64,000 nt of DNA from Nocardiopsis alba DSM 43377 (GCF_000341225.1 NZ_ANAC01000001.1:124001-188000), one strand, 5' to 3'. Positions 1 to 9,525 are shown, counted from the first letter of the stretch. Program-made: numbers and translations. The notes: generated by a model from the letters alone, not told the origin.

Positions 1-897
1 TATGATGGAGATGACATAGGATATCGAGAGCTTACTGAGGCCGGAGGTGATCCTCTTTTTCATGAAATCGGGGATAATGCTTTGGTGCTCCCGGACTCTC
101 TAAAAAGAGACTTCCTTCACTTGATTGTATCCAATGAAGACGTTTCTCCTAAGGCTATTGGTATAACTGAAGTTCAAGAGCGGAGGATTCTTAATCAGGT
201 GATTGATGAAGGGGGGGTGGACTACAGAGGTGGCGGGGCCACGGCAGGTAGCTTGAGGGAGATTGTAACGGAAGCGATTATCGATGATTACGAGTCAAGA
301 GTTGATAGTGTAGAAGAGGCGCGAGACGCTGCGCAGCGAAAATTTGAAACAGGCTATGGAGTTTTCTCTGCTGTAGTTTCTGGTGCTGCTGGTGCGGGTG
401 GTCCAGCTGCTTCGATTGGGGCTGATGCTCTTCTTGAATTGATGAAGGCGCCTTATGAAGATTTTGTAAAGGAGGGCATAAAGCAAGATATTCCAGATGT
501 TTATTCTGCTTGGGATGAGGAGATGAGGAGAAATGATGACAGGCCGGAAGATGAAAAAAGAAGTGACAGGGATGATCTTTTTGACTTTGTCAAAAAAGAG
601 CCCCAAGCTGCAGAGAATCAAGTTGTTCTTGACATGGCTCACGTTTTCCTGGAAAGGGGTATAGTTGATGTCGAAAAGCTCCAGGATGAAGGATTGTTGG
701 TTCCTGGGGGTGGCGGAGACTCCAGGCTCCCCGTCACTCCGGCTGAGTGGGATACCGGCTCGGATATGCAGGCGAGTCGTTTGCTGGCGATTCTTCGCGA
801 GGGCTATGTCGAAAGTTCTGGCGGGTCCCAGCAGGATGTTGATGATTTCATGGATGCTTATGTGAATAATTACAACCCAAGGGGACTCCGTGACTGA
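1..897 (+). CDS. C-terminal part of a large Ala/Gly-helix protein (5' end outside window)
   Basis: The reading frame is open from base 1, so the gene starts upstream and 298 codons are visible. I do not recognise the family with certainty. The visible part has an acidic helical region, a small-residue Ala/Gly stretch at about residues 120-145 that could be a helical hairpin or membrane-active segment, and a charged Asp/Glu/Arg linker. It ends in a module of about 70 residues (AENQVVLDMAHVFLERG, then EWDTGSDMQASRLL). The same module ends the next gene (QNRFALEVAGLFLEQG, then GWDTGVDLQSARLH), so the two are paralogues over that part. Large actinobacterial proteins near secretion loci, such as the DUF6571 type, look similar, but that link is tentative. 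The codons are clearly AT-richer than in the rest of the window, which suggests transfer. Confidence 0.7.
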   Translation, partial: YDGDDIGYRELTEAGGDPLFHEIGDNALVLPDSLKRDFLHLIVSNEDVSPKAIGITEVQERRILNQVIDEGGVDYRGGGATAGSLREIVTEAIIDDYESRVDSVEEARDAAQRKFETGYGVFSAVVSGAAGAGGPAASIGADALLELMKAPYEDFVKEGIKQDIPDVYSAWDEEMRRNDDRPEDEKRSDRDDLFDFVKKEPQAAENQVVLDMAHVFLERGIVDVEKLQDEGLLVPGGGGDSRLPVTPAEWDTGSDMQASRLLAILREGYVESSGGSQQDVDDFMDAYVNNYNPRGLRD

Positions 898-923
898 TTT
901 TTATATTCTTCTTTGGGGTTAAA

Positions 924-2033
924 TTGAAGAAGATTATTTTCCTTGTCTCTTCTCTTCTGTTGCTTCTCGGGGTCTCCATGGGGGTGTTGCCGGCCTACCT
1001 GGCCGGGAAGTTCGCGTCGTCGGACCATGAGGCCCCTGAGTGGCTGATCCTGGACGAGGCGGACCAGGTGGTCGAACTCCTGGAGGACGATCCCCGCGGG
1101 CCGGTGCGGGAGCTCTCGACCACGAACAACGGTGTGCTGGCGGTCTTCGACGAGGCGGTCGCCCTGTTCGGCACCGCCCCCGTCGTCGAGGTGTGGAGCC
1201 GACACGACCTGGGCGGGGCGACGGCCGCCGGGGTGACCGCGGACAGGGAACGGGTGGTGGTGGCTTACGAAGGTTCGGCCTTGCTGTCCGGTCGCACGCG
1301 ATGGCTCGTGCTCGAAGCCGACACCGGGAAGGTCATCGACGCGCACTGGACCGCGGAGGCCCCTCAGGGCGTGGTGTCCGTACTGACGGCCGAGGCCAGG
1401 GTCGTGCTCTCCGACGACGGACGGGTCGAGGCCAGGTCGCTGGACGAGGACCGGGAACTGTGGAGCCACGACCAGGGGTGCGAGAACACCGAGGTCGCGG
1501 CCGTGGGGGCACGGGTGACCGTGGTGGGCGTCTGCGGGGACGAGGTGCGGTCGGTGGAGTTGTCCGCCGACACCGGCACGGTGTTGGAGAGCCGTTCCTG
1601 GCCCGGCACCGAGACGCCCGAGTTGCTCGCTCTCACCCCCACGACGATCCCGGGCGGCGTCGACGATCCGGTGGAACGGTTGTTGGGCGGAGAGTGGGCG
1701 GAGGGCTATCTGGACCTCGATGATGCTTTGGGCGAGGCCGACTACCTGCCTCCTCGAGTGGGGGACGACCGAGCGCCGGCCCGTCTTCTCCTGATCGAGG
1801 ACCCTCAGGACGCCCAGAACCGGTTCGCCCTGGAGGTCGCCGGGCTTTTCCTGGAGCAGGGGACGATCGATCCGGAGGACCTCGAAGAGGCGGGGCTCAT
1901 GGTCGACGGAGCTCTGCCCGACACCCTCCAGGGGTGGGACACCGGCGTGGATCTCCAGAGCGCGCGGCTGCACGAGCTGCTCACCGAGGTGGTGGCCGAG
2001 CAGGGCTCACCGTGGGAGGACCTCGATCGCTGA
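924..2033 (+). CDS. Membrane-anchored beta-propeller-like protein, paralogue of the upstream gene's C-terminus
   Basis: This 369-residue protein starts at TTG, 27 bp after the previous stop, behind a GGGG-type ribosome site. Residues 1-30 (KKIIFLVSSLLLLLG...) form one hydrophobic signal or anchor segment, so the rest should face outside. The middle has repeating beta-strand units typical of PQQ/WD-like propellers (VEVWSRHDLGG, LVLEADTGKV, ELWSHDQG, VELSADTGTV). Residues about 290-360 are the same terminal module seen at the end of the upstream gene. The function is unknown. The propeller style resembles the ectodomains of the kinases encoded just downstream on the opposite strand, so a surface sensing or binding role is a reasonable guess. 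The first 60 bases are AT-rich like the upstream gene, while the body is high-GC. Confidence 0.75.
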   Translation: MKKIIFLVSSLLLLLGVSMGVLPAYLAGKFASSDHEAPEWLILDEADQVVELLEDDPRGPVRELSTTNNGVLAVFDEAVALFGTAPVVEVWSRHDLGGATAAGVTADRERVVVAYEGSALLSGRTRWLVLEADTGKVIDAHWTAEAPQGVVSVLTAEARVVLSDDGRVEARSLDEDRELWSHDQGCENTEVAAVGARVTVVGVCGDEVRSVELSADTGTVLESRSWPGTETPELLALTPTTIPGGVDDPVERLLGGEWAEGYLDLDDALGEADYLPPRVGDDRAPARLLLIEDPQDAQNRFALEVAGLFLEQGTIDPEDLEEAGLMVDGALPDTLQGWDTGVDLQSARLHELLTEVVAEQGSPWEDLDR

Positions 2034-2084
2034 CGGGCCCCGGAGAGGGCGCTCCACTCCGTCGGGCCGAGGCTCAGTGCATCC

Positions 2085-2713
2085 GTGTTCAGTTTCGCCC
2101 GGCCCGCTTGGACCCGGGAGGATCTGGACACGGTCCTTTCTCATGCCGAAAAGGAGGGCCACGGCCTGGTCCAGGACGCGTCGGTCTCCCGTCGCGGGGT
2201 CGTCGTGGTCTTCGCGGAGACGGTGATCTCCTACGGGGTGGATCCGGTACGGCGGGTCTGGCGGCACGACCTTCCCGGGGAGGTCGTGGCCACGGCGCTC
2301 TCACCCGGCGGCGACGTTCTCCTGGTCCAGCACCGGGACGACATCGGACCTTTCGCCGGAGAACGGCTTCTCCTGGTGGACACCGAACAGGGCCGGGTCT
2401 CGAATCCGAAGAGCGCCGATGCTCCCACGGCCCGGAGCTGTCCTCTCATTTGGAGGCACCGCTCCAGGACGCGGAGGCCGCTCCGAAGGAGATCGTTCTC
2501 TTTGATCCTCTGCCCCGGGAGGGGCGTGGCCGCCTGTACCTGGCCGCCGCACGAGCGCTGGTCGACGATGCGGAGGCTCCGGTCGCCCTCGAGGATCTTG
2601 ACGAGAGCCTGCTCATCGATGGTGAGCTCATGGAGCACCTGGGTCAGTGGGGCGCGAGTCCGGATCTGATGTTCGGGAGGCTGGAGGAAAGCCTGAACGA
2701 AGCCTTGGAGTAA
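2085..2713 (+). pseudogene. Frameshifted, internally deleted third paralogue of the propeller gene
   Basis: Two reading frames each carry half of a paralogue of the preceding gene. From 2085 one frame encodes a propeller-like segment (VRRVWRHDLPGEVVATAL, then RLLLVDTEQGRV) that aligns with VVEVWSRHDLGGATAAGV and WLVLEADTGKV of the intact gene. From about 2460 the other frame encodes the terminal module (APKEIVLFDPLP, RLYLAAARALVDD, QWGASPDLMFGRLEESL), matching APARLLLIEDPQ and RFALEVAGLFLEQG. The signal/anchor segment and most of the propeller are missing, and the frame changes at about 2390-2470. I read this as a dead copy left by tandem duplication. A programmed frameshift is unlikely because so much of the middle is gone. 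Confidence 0.7.
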
Positions 2714-2858
2714 GGAATTTTATCGTTTTCTTTTGTGAATTTTCAGATGTTCTTTTTGAAAACTGGGAGGTCGATTTTTGCCCTTTCCTGTCTCTTCTTT
2801 CGGTTGAAAATTACCCTTCCTGAGGGCGGGTTAGGAGACTCTTGTTGGGTGTTTCGGC

Positions 2859-4898
2859 TCAGCGGATTTCGTGGGTGTTCTGGAGGGTCTCGGGGTCGAG
2901 GAAGATCAGGGCGGGAGAGCGGGGAGTGTTGTCGGTGATCACGATGGTCTCCCCGGCCGGGTGCGCGGTGGGGTTCTCGTAGATCAGCGTGGTGCTGGAG
3001 GTGAGCTCCTCACCGGTTTCCAGATCCCACTGGTATCCGCCGGATCGAAGGGCCTGGTTCGGGGAGACCCCGAGGAGGAGACGGGACTCGTCGTGGGTGA
3101 ACTCCAGCCCCTCCGAGGAGTAGGACGACTCGAACTCGGCCACGGGTTCGTCCTGTACCAGGTCGTGGACGGTGGTGGTCTCGAAGTGTCCGGAGCTGAT
3201 CGCGATCAGGTCTCCGCTGGGGGAGAACGCTATCTCCAGGTTGTTCACGCTGAGGGATTCCTCAGCCCCCGGATCGTCATGGACGACTTCGTGCACCTGC
3301 TCCAGTCCGTCGGTCTCCCGCACTTCCACACGGGCGTGGGAATCGTCGTAGGAGGGGAGGGCTACTGCGAGATGTGCGGCGTCCGGACTCAAGCTCATTG
3401 CCGCCACTTGTCCGGGGACCTTCTCCTCCCACCCCTCATCGGTCTCCCAATTCCAGAGACGGAGCGTCGTATCACCCTCCGAACCACGTTCTGTGAAGAG
3501 CGCGACGGGTTGATCCGAAGCGATGGAGACTCCATCGATGTAGGAGCTTCGATCCGGGTCTTCGGGTGTATAGGAGGCGATCTCGTTCTGTTCGAGGTCC
3601 CAGATGGTGAGGAGGCCCTCGTGGCCGCCGGCGACGCGATCCCCCTTGACGTCGACGGCGCTCATCGGTGACTCGAAGGCCTGTTGAGGTTCCCCTTCAC
3701 GCCAGTCCCATGGGGTGAGCCGGTCTTCGGAGTGCACGTAGAGAAGGTCTCCGTCCGCTCCGAAGTAGGTTCCCTGCACAGTGTCGGTGAAGGCGGGTCC
3801 CGAAGAGTCGAACGCACCGGGGGAGACATCGCCCTCCTCGGGCTCCTCCGAGGCCTGACCCACGGCTTCCTCGGTCTCCCATGGGCGGAGCAGGGCGATC
3901 CCCGTGCCCGTGGTCAGGACCAGGGCGGCGGCCGCCGCGCCAATGATGAGAGCGGTACGGCGCCGGCCGTGGGTGGTGGACAACGCCTGGAGCCTCGGGG
4001 GCTCGTCCGTAGTGGCCACACGTTGGAGTTCCCGCCGGTGATGGTCGATCTCCTGGCCCACCTGTGCGGGCAACCAGCCGTGTTCGGCGGAGGGCAGGGG
4101 GCCCGTGGAGAGTTCGTGGACGATCTGGTCGGATGTGGGGCGCTCCTCGGGGGCCTTGGCGAGGCATCGGTCCAAAAGCGGGCGCAGACTCGCGGGAACC
4201 CCTTCGAGGCGGGGCTCCCCACCGGCGACCCTGGTCAGGACCTCGGCGGCGCGGCCTCGGCCGAACGGGGGCTCGCCCGTGGCGGCGAAGACCACCACCC
4301 CGGCGAGGGAGAACACGTCGCTCGCCGGGCTCTGGGTCTGTCCCAGGATCGCCTCGGGCGAGGTGTAGGCGGGGGTGCCGAAGGCCTCACCGGTCTTGGT
4401 GAGGACGGTTCCCTCGACGGCTCGGGCGATTCCGAAGTCGATCACCTGGGGGCCGCGAGGGGAGATCAGGACGTTCCCCGGTTTGAGGTCCCGGTGCATC
4501 AGCCCGGCCGTGTGGATGGCCTGGAGGGCCCGGGCCAGCCCCAGTGTGAGGACCCTCAGTGACTCCTCGGGGAAGGGGCCGTTGGCACGGACGGCCTCGC
4601 TCAGTGTGGGGCCGGGGACGTACTCGGTGGCCATCCACGGGGTGGACGCCTCGAGGTCGGCGGCCAGGATCGCCGGGGTGAAGGGGCCCCGGACCATTTG
4701 AGCGGTACGGACCTCACGGCCGAATCGGCTCAGGAAGGAGGGGTCCTCGACCAGGTCGCGGTGGATGACCTTGATCGCGGTCAACTGTTGTCGCGGAGTG
4801 CGGGCCAGGTACACCTTGCCCATGCCGCCCGCGCCGAGGACGGCGAGTACGCGATGGGGACCGATGTGATCGGGGTCGGCGGGGCCGAGAGGTCTCAT
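2859..4898 (-). CDS. K1: transmembrane Ser/Thr protein kinase with propeller ectodomain (class alpha, active motifs)
   Basis: This 679-residue receptor-type kinase should phosphorylate Ser/Thr of cytoplasmic proteins. All motifs of the Hanks family are present: glycine loop GAGGMG (22-27), Lys43 in AIKV, HRDLKPGN (135-142, Asp137), DFG (154-156) and a GTPAYTSPE activation segment ending near 182. A membrane span follows at about 315-338, then an ectodomain with WD-type repeats (TPWDWREGE, LTIWDLEQNE, LRLWNWETDE). ATG at 4898 is chosen because every kinase in this array begins M-x-PL-x-x-x-DP at the same distance from the glycine loop. It is the last gene of a K3-K2-K1 run, 26 bp after K2. It is closest to K6 (shared GPFTPA, WMATEYVPGPTL, DFGIARAVEGTVLT). 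The ectodomain lacks the Cys pair of the other classes. Confidence 0.92.
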   Translation of the reverse strand: MRPLGPADPDHIGPHRVLAVLGAGGMGKVYLARTPRQQLTAIKVIHRDLVEDPSFLSRFGREVRTAQMVRGPFTPAILAADLEASTPWMATEYVPGPTLSEAVRANGPFPEESLRVLTLGLARALQAIHTAGLMHRDLKPGNVLISPRGPQVIDFGIARAVEGTVLTKTGEAFGTPAYTSPEAILGQTQSPASDVFSLAGVVVFAATGEPPFGRGRAAEVLTRVAGGEPRLEGVPASLRPLLDRCLAKAPEERPTSDQIVHELSTGPLPSAEHGWLPAQVGQEIDHHRRELQRVATTDEPPRLQALSTTHGRRRTALIIGAAAAALVLTTGTGIALLRPWETEEAVGQASEEPEEGDVSPGAFDSSGPAFTDTVQGTYFGADGDLLYVHSEDRLTPWDWREGEPQQAFESPMSAVDVKGDRVAGGHEGLLTIWDLEQNEIASYTPEDPDRSSYIDGVSIASDQPVALFTERGSEGDTTLRLWNWETDEGWEEKVPGQVAAMSLSPDAAHLAVALPSYDDSHARVEVRETDGLEQVHEVVHDDPGAEESLSVNNLEIAFSPSGDLIAISSGHFETTTVHDLVQDEPVAEFESSYSSEGLEFTHDESRLLLGVSPNQALRSGGYQWDLETGEELTSSTTLIYENPTAHPAGETIVITDNTPRSPALIFLDPETLQNTHEIR

Positions 4899-4924
4899 GA
4901 TGGTCGTTCCGTCCGGAGCCGGGT

Positions 4925-6955
4925 TCAGGAGAGGGTGTCGATGACTTCGAAGGTCTCCGGATCGAGGATCCGGACGTCTCCTTCGGGGCCGATCGAGGCG
5001 ATGGCCTCGCCGTCGGGGTGGAAGTCCATCGGCCGTGAGGCGATGTCCTCGTCGCCGATCTCCTCTCCCGTCTCCAGGTCCCACAGGTATCCGTGGTTGG
5101 GGAAACGACGATCGGACCCGGGGGGCGGCGCTTCTCCTCCGCCGGACGGGTTCGGAACGACCACGTAGCTGAAGTGCAGGAGCCCCAGTTCCGTGTCGAC
5201 CCTCAGGTTGCTCACGGAGTGGTCGGTGTGCTCCTCCATATCGGCGTAGTCCGGTACCGGGAAGGAATCGACCTCCGTTCCGGCCTCCAGGTCCCAACGG
5301 AGGATGCGGTCCTGGGAGGCGTAGACGATCTCCTCACCTTCGAGTAGATCGATGCGGGGAGAGGTGCTATTGCGAATGGTCTGTTCACGCCGGCCGGTGC
5401 TCGCCTGGCGGACTTCGAGGGTGCGGCCGCTGATGGCGATCAGCCGCTCCTCGTCCAGATACCGTGCGTAGAGGAAGGCGTCCGTCTCCTCCTGGTCCCA
5501 GGTCTCCACGACCTCTCCTGTGTCCAGGTCGATGATCCCCGTGCTGGGGTGGCGTCCTTCCATGTTGAGGTCTCTTCTGAGGTTGATGATCGCCCGCTCG
5601 CCCGAAGGCGAGTACGCGAACGAGTAGACCGAACGCGGTTCTGTGAGACCTGTCAGCACACGCTCGGACTGGGGGCCCAGGTAGTCCCTGATCTCTCCAG
5701 AGGGGATGTCGACGGTGGTGGCGACCGTGTGGCGAAGATCCGACTGGGGGAACTGATCGTAGGTGGTCACCTCCAGTTGGCAGCCCACCGGAGCGAAGGT
5801 GAAGACCCCCTGATCGATCTCTGCCAAGGGCCGGGCGATCTCTTCGCCTGCACGCCAGTCCCACAGGGTGAGGCCATGGTTGTAGCTGTTGACGGCCAGG
5901 AGATCTCCGTCCGGGGAGAAGGCCAGGTACGTGGCGTCGAACTCGTCGATGGGTCCCTCCGGAGGCGGAAAGCCCGGATCGTCGAGGCAGCCCGCGTCGG
6001 TGATGAGCGCCGGGGTCGTGTCCTCCTCGGAACTCACCGGTTCCTCTTCGGAGAAGGGCCACAGGAGGACACCGGCGGCGACCAGGATGAGGGCGAGCGC
6101 GGCCGAACCGGACGCGAGGAGCACGCCCTTCCCGCGTTTCCTTCGAGGTGAGGCTGCGGCCAAGGCCCGGGTCGCCTGTTCCGCTCGCCGGTCGAGGAGC
6201 CCGACGAGGTCGGAGGGCCAGGGATCGGGTGAGGCGGGGCCGCCGAGAAGACGTACGAGGTCGTCGGAGGTGGGGCGCAGAGCGGGGTCTTCACGCAGAC
6301 AGGCCTCGGCCAGGCCGCGGAGTTGAAGGGGGAGCCGATCGATCCCCTCGGCCACGCTCTTCCCACCGACCGCCCAGACCAGGACGGCGGCCCAGGCGTA
6401 CACGTCCACCGCCGGCGCGGCGCGGCCTTCCGGTGCGGCGAAACCCTGGTTGGACAGGGGGCCGATCTCGGCCGCCGCCCATTCGAATCCGATGTCGGAG
6501 AGCAGAGCCCCTCGGAGGGTGATGAGGACCGTGTCGGGGGACAGGGCCGCGTGGGTCCGGTGCCCGGCGTGCAGATCGGCCAGCCCTTGCGCGAGGGCGA
6601 GGGCGAGAGGTCGCAGTGCCTCCGCCGGCAATGGTCCGTGGGTCTCCAGCAGGGATCGCAGAGGGACGCCCTGGTGATACTCCGTCGCGATCCAGGGGGT
6701 GGTGCGCTCCAGGTCGAAGTCGAGCAGTCCGGCCACGTAGGGGCTGAGCACGTGCCGGGCGTTCTCGACCCGGTAGCCGAGCGCGGTGCGGAAGGCGGGG
6801 TTCGCGCTATGGGAGGCCTTGATGACCCGTAGGGCCACCGAAGGGTGTTCCTCGGAGCTCGCGACGTACATCCGAGAGCAGGAGTCCTCGCCGAGCCGGC
6901 CGACGAGACGGAACGGTCCGATCACGGGTGGATCGTGGGGGTTCAGGGGATGCAT
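4925..6955 (-). CDS. K2: transmembrane pseudokinase with propeller ectodomain (class gamma)
   Basis: This 676-residue protein has the same layout as its neighbours, but the kinase fold has lost catalysis. The glycine loop reads GEDSCS, the VAIK lysine is Arg43 (ALRV), HRD is HAA (Asp137 is Ala), the catalytic-loop Asn is Thr142, and DFG is DIG. The APE remnant (FAAPEG) and the C-lobe helices are kept, so the fold is probably intact and used for binding. A membrane span lies at about 280-305, followed by a propeller with LTLWDWRAGEE and HGYLWDLETGEE. Two ectodomain cysteines (DAGC, APVGCQLEV) match those of K4 and the beta-class kinases. It lies 39 bp after K3, is probably co-transcribed with it, and is the natural candidate for K3's regulatory partner. 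The start is ATG with upstream GGAG. Confidence 0.9.
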   Translation of the reverse strand: MHPLNPHDPPVIGPFRLVGRLGEDSCSRMYVASSEEHPSVALRVIKASHSANPAFRTALGYRVENARHVLSPYVAGLLDFDLERTTPWIATEYHQGVPLRSLLETHGPLPAEALRPLALALAQGLADLHAGHRTHAALSPDTVLITLRGALLSDIGFEWAAAEIGPLSNQGFAAPEGRAAPAVDVYAWAAVLVWAVGGKSVAEGIDRLPLQLRGLAEACLREDPALRPTSDDLVRLLGGPASPDPWPSDLVGLLDRRAEQATRALAAASPRRKRGKGVLLASGSAALALILVAAGVLLWPFSEEEPVSSEEDTTPALITDAGCLDDPGFPPPEGPIDEFDATYLAFSPDGDLLAVNSYNHGLTLWDWRAGEEIARPLAEIDQGVFTFAPVGCQLEVTTYDQFPQSDLRHTVATTVDIPSGEIRDYLGPQSERVLTGLTEPRSVYSFAYSPSGERAIINLRRDLNMEGRHPSTGIIDLDTGEVVETWDQEETDAFLYARYLDEERLIAISGRTLEVRQASTGRREQTIRNSTSPRIDLLEGEEIVYASQDRILRWDLEAGTEVDSFPVPDYADMEEHTDHSVSNLRVDTELGLLHFSYVVVPNPSGGGEAPPPGSDRRFPNHGYLWDLETGEEIGDEDIASRPMDFHPDGEAIASIGPEGDVRILDPETFEVIDTLS

Positions 6956-6994
6956 GATCTTTCGTTCTCCGGTGGGTCCGTTCTCGGGGCGGGG

Positions 6995-9076
6995 TCAGCC
7001 GAGCCGCTGGAGTTCCCGAAGGTCGTCGGCGTCGAGGATCAGAACGGTTTCGCTGTCGGGCTGGATCGCGCTGACGACCTCGCCCCCGGGGTGGACACCG
7101 AACCGCAGCGGAAGAACCTCGGCCTGAGGATCGATCGAGGTCGCCTCGGCGGGGTGGTCTCCGGCCGAGTACTCCCAGACGCTCAGGGTCGCGGCGGAGA
7201 AACCATCATCATCGGGATCCTCCATGAAAACCGCGTACAGTCGGTCGGCCTCGGGGTTGAACACGAAGTCGGTCAGGGAACCATTGACCTCCTCGTTCTC
7301 GTCCTCGAATTCGGGTTCGATCACCCAACCCGCTCCACTGTCCTCGAGAAAGTCGTAGTGGAACGGTCCATCCTCATGAGGGAAGAGGAGTTCTCCGTCA
7401 CCGAGAAGCTCGAGGTTCACTCCTAGACCTCTTTCCCCGGAGAGTTGATCGAAGATCCGACGTCCCACCTCGGTCTCCCAGACCGAGGGAGATCCGGAAC
7501 CGGACAGACCCGCCAGGTGCTCACCGTCGGGAGAGCGGGCGAGGAAACGTCGGTTGGAGGAACGCTCGTACACCAGCAGGGTCTCTCCGCTCTCCAGGTC
7601 GATGTCGTAGACCGACCCCTCGCTGTCGAAACCTCGGTCGGCCACGGTCAGGACGGTGCCGTCGAGGGAGAAGAGGGTGTCCGAGATGTCTCTCCCCTCG
7701 GCGTAGGTGGTGAACTCTCCCGTCTCCAACGAGTAGACGAGGGCGCCGTCCTCGGTGCCCCAGGCCAGTAGGCAGTCGTTGGGGCTGAAGTGCGGACGGG
7801 TGTCGCTGCGTTCTCCTCGGGATTCGATCAGGGCGAGCTCGGTCTCGTTCTCCCAGTCCCACAGGGCCACGCCCTGGTCTCCGGCGACGGCCAGGACCGA
7901 ACCGTCGTGGGAGAAGGAGGTACGGACCCGGAACGACACGGACGGGATCGTGGGCTCCGACGCCGCGGCCTCGGTGAACTCGGGGGCCAGGTGCTCGGTG
8001 GGGTCGCAGACCTCTCGGGTGGCGGGTTCCGGTTCCGTCGACGGTTCCGCGGCGACCGGGTCCTCGTCCTCGCGAGGCAGGGGGCCGTCGAGCGCCCACA
8101 AGCCGAACCCTCCGAGGAGGACCAACGCGACGACCACGGAGGCGCCGGTGAGGAGACCGCGTCCGCGGCGAGAACGGTCACCGAACACGACGCGTGCCCG
8201 GTAGGCGTTACCAATGGCGTCCACGGCCGACGCGGGGGCCGGGGGCAGCCAGCGCGCGGCCGTCGGTTCGTGCGGTGCGGGTCCGCCGAGGGCCTGGAGG
8301 ACCTGGACGGCGGTGGGGCGTCGGGCCGGGTCCTTGTCCAGACAGGCCGCGATCAGCGGGCGGAGGTTCTCGGGGACCCGACCGAGTTCGGGGGCGAGGT
8401 TCTCGGATCGGTACAGCACGGTGGAGGGGTGGCCGGCGCCGAACGGCCCTTGGCCGGTCAAGGCCCAGGTCAGAACCCCGCCCAGGGCGAACACGTCCGC
8501 CGGTGGGCCCGTCTGTTCGCCTCTTCCGGTCTCGGGGGCCATGTATCCAGGGGTCCCGACGGTCTTGCCGTGCTCCGGGGAGTGGCCGTCGACCAGGGCG
8601 CGGGCGATGCCGAAGTCGATGACCCGTGCGCCGTGCGGGGAGACCATCACGTTGGCCGGTTTGAGGTCGCGGTGGGTGAGGCCTCCCGCGTGCAGTCCGA
8701 CGAGGGCCTGGGCGACACCGCGCGCCAGGTGTACGGCGGAGTGTTCGGGCAGGGGGCCGGTGGTCTCGATCAGGTGTTGGAGGGAGGGGCCCATGACGTA
8801 TTCGGTGGCCATCCACGGTGTCTCCGCCTTGGCGTCGGCGTCGTACACGCGGGGGACGTTCTCGCTCTGCGCGCGTCGGGCCAGGTCGAGTTCGTCGGCG
8901 AACCGTGCGCGGAACGCCGGTTCGTAGGCGTGTTCGGAGCGCACGACCTTGACGGCGGCGGGGCGTCCGCGCCGGTCCAGCCCCAGGTAGACACGGCCCA
9001 TGCCGCCCGCGCCGAGGAGGGCGATGAGGCGGTAGGGGCCGACCCGGGTGGGGTCCGAGGGGGCCAGGGGATGCAC
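6995..9076 (-). CDS. K3: transmembrane Ser/Thr protein kinase with propeller ectodomain (class beta, active motifs)
   Basis: This is a 693-residue kinase with a complete set of catalytic motifs: GAGGMG (22-27), Lys43 in AVKVV, HRDLKPAN (Asp137), DFG (154-156) and TPGYMAPE ending near 182. One membrane span at about 315-335 leads to a propeller-like ectodomain (VALWDWENETELA, LSVWEYSAGD). The ectodomain starts REVCDPTEHLAPEF, and a second Cys lies in SPNDCLLAW; both are conserved in K5, suggesting a disulphide. The start is GTG at 9076 behind AAGGAA. It heads a K3-K2-K1 transcription unit. K5 is its closest relative in the window. Ligand and substrates are unknown. Confidence 0.92.
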   Translation of the reverse strand: MHPLAPSDPTRVGPYRLIALLGAGGMGRVYLGLDRRGRPAAVKVVRSEHAYEPAFRARFADELDLARRAQSENVPRVYDADAKAETPWMATEYVMGPSLQHLIETTGPLPEHSAVHLARGVAQALVGLHAGGLTHRDLKPANVMVSPHGARVIDFGIARALVDGHSPEHGKTVGTPGYMAPETGRGEQTGPPADVFALGGVLTWALTGQGPFGAGHPSTVLYRSENLAPELGRVPENLRPLIAACLDKDPARRPTAVQVLQALGGPAPHEPTAARWLPPAPASAVDAIGNAYRARVVFGDRSRRGRGLLTGASVVVALVLLGGFGLWALDGPLPREDEDPVAAEPSTEPEPATREVCDPTEHLAPEFTEAAASEPTIPSVSFRVRTSFSHDGSVLAVAGDQGVALWDWENETELALIESRGERSDTRPHFSPNDCLLAWGTEDGALVYSLETGEFTTYAEGRDISDTLFSLDGTVLTVADRGFDSEGSVYDIDLESGETLLVYERSSNRRFLARSPDGEHLAGLSGSGSPSVWETEVGRRIFDQLSGERGLGVNLELLGDGELLFPHEDGPFHYDFLEDSGAGWVIEPEFEDENEEVNGSLTDFVFNPEADRLYAVFMEDPDDDGFSAATLSVWEYSAGDHPAEATSIDPQAEVLPLRFGVHPGGEVVSAIQPDSETVLILDADDLRELQRLG

Positions 9077-9269
9077 GGTGGATCGTTCCTTGTGGTCGTC
9101 GTGGTGTCGTCGCGCCGAGGCGGTGGCCCCGTTTCACCGGTGCCGGTCGGCCGACCCGGTGGGGGAGGGGTGGTGGGGCCGTGTCCTCGTGGCCGGTATC
9201 GGCCACGGAAGCCGGGGTGCGTCCGGCCGGAGGCCGGGAGCCGCCGGGGACGGAGGCGGGACCTCGAGA

Positions 9270-9412
9270 GGGGGCGCGGGCCTGTTCGGTGCGGACGACC
9301 TTGACGGCGGCGGTGCGTCCGTCCCGGTCCAGGCCCAGGTGGACGCGTTTTCCGCCGCCGGATCCGAGGGGGCGACGATCCGGTGGGGGTCATCGGCGGA
9401 GGGCTGACGCAT
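9270..9412 (-). pseudogene. Kinase gene remnant, N-terminal ~45 codons, class beta-like
   Basis: Starting at an ATG at 9412, one frame reads MRQPSADDPHRIV, which aligns with the N-terminus of K5 (MRPSAPNDPREIG). The adjacent frame then reads LGSGGGKRVHLGLDRDG and TAAVKVVRTEQA, aligning with LGSGGMGRVHLGLGPDG and AAVKVVRAEYA of K5. About eight residues between the two parts are missing, the frame is shifted, and similarity ends after EQA. The rest of the 9077-9531 gap holds no other gene that I can support. The remnant lies exactly between two beta-gamma kinase pairs, where unequal recombination during array expansion would leave debris. Confidence 0.7.
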
Positions 9413-9492
9413 GAGGGCTCTCGTGACGATGCGGTACGGCGTTCCGGGCGAAGTCTACTGGTGCGTTCTATAACGGGGCGTACGCCGTCCCT

Positions 9493-9525
9493 CGCCCGCC
9501 CTTCCCAGGTCGGGAGGGGCGGGCG
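9493..9525 (-). terminator. GC-rich hairpin after K4
   Basis: A stem of about 14 bp with one G-U pair (CGCCCGCCC...GGGCGGGCG type, loop AGGTC) lies just downstream of the K4 stop codon on the - strand. No T-run follows, so it is either a GC-type actinobacterial terminator or an RNA-stabilising end. Confidence 0.45.
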
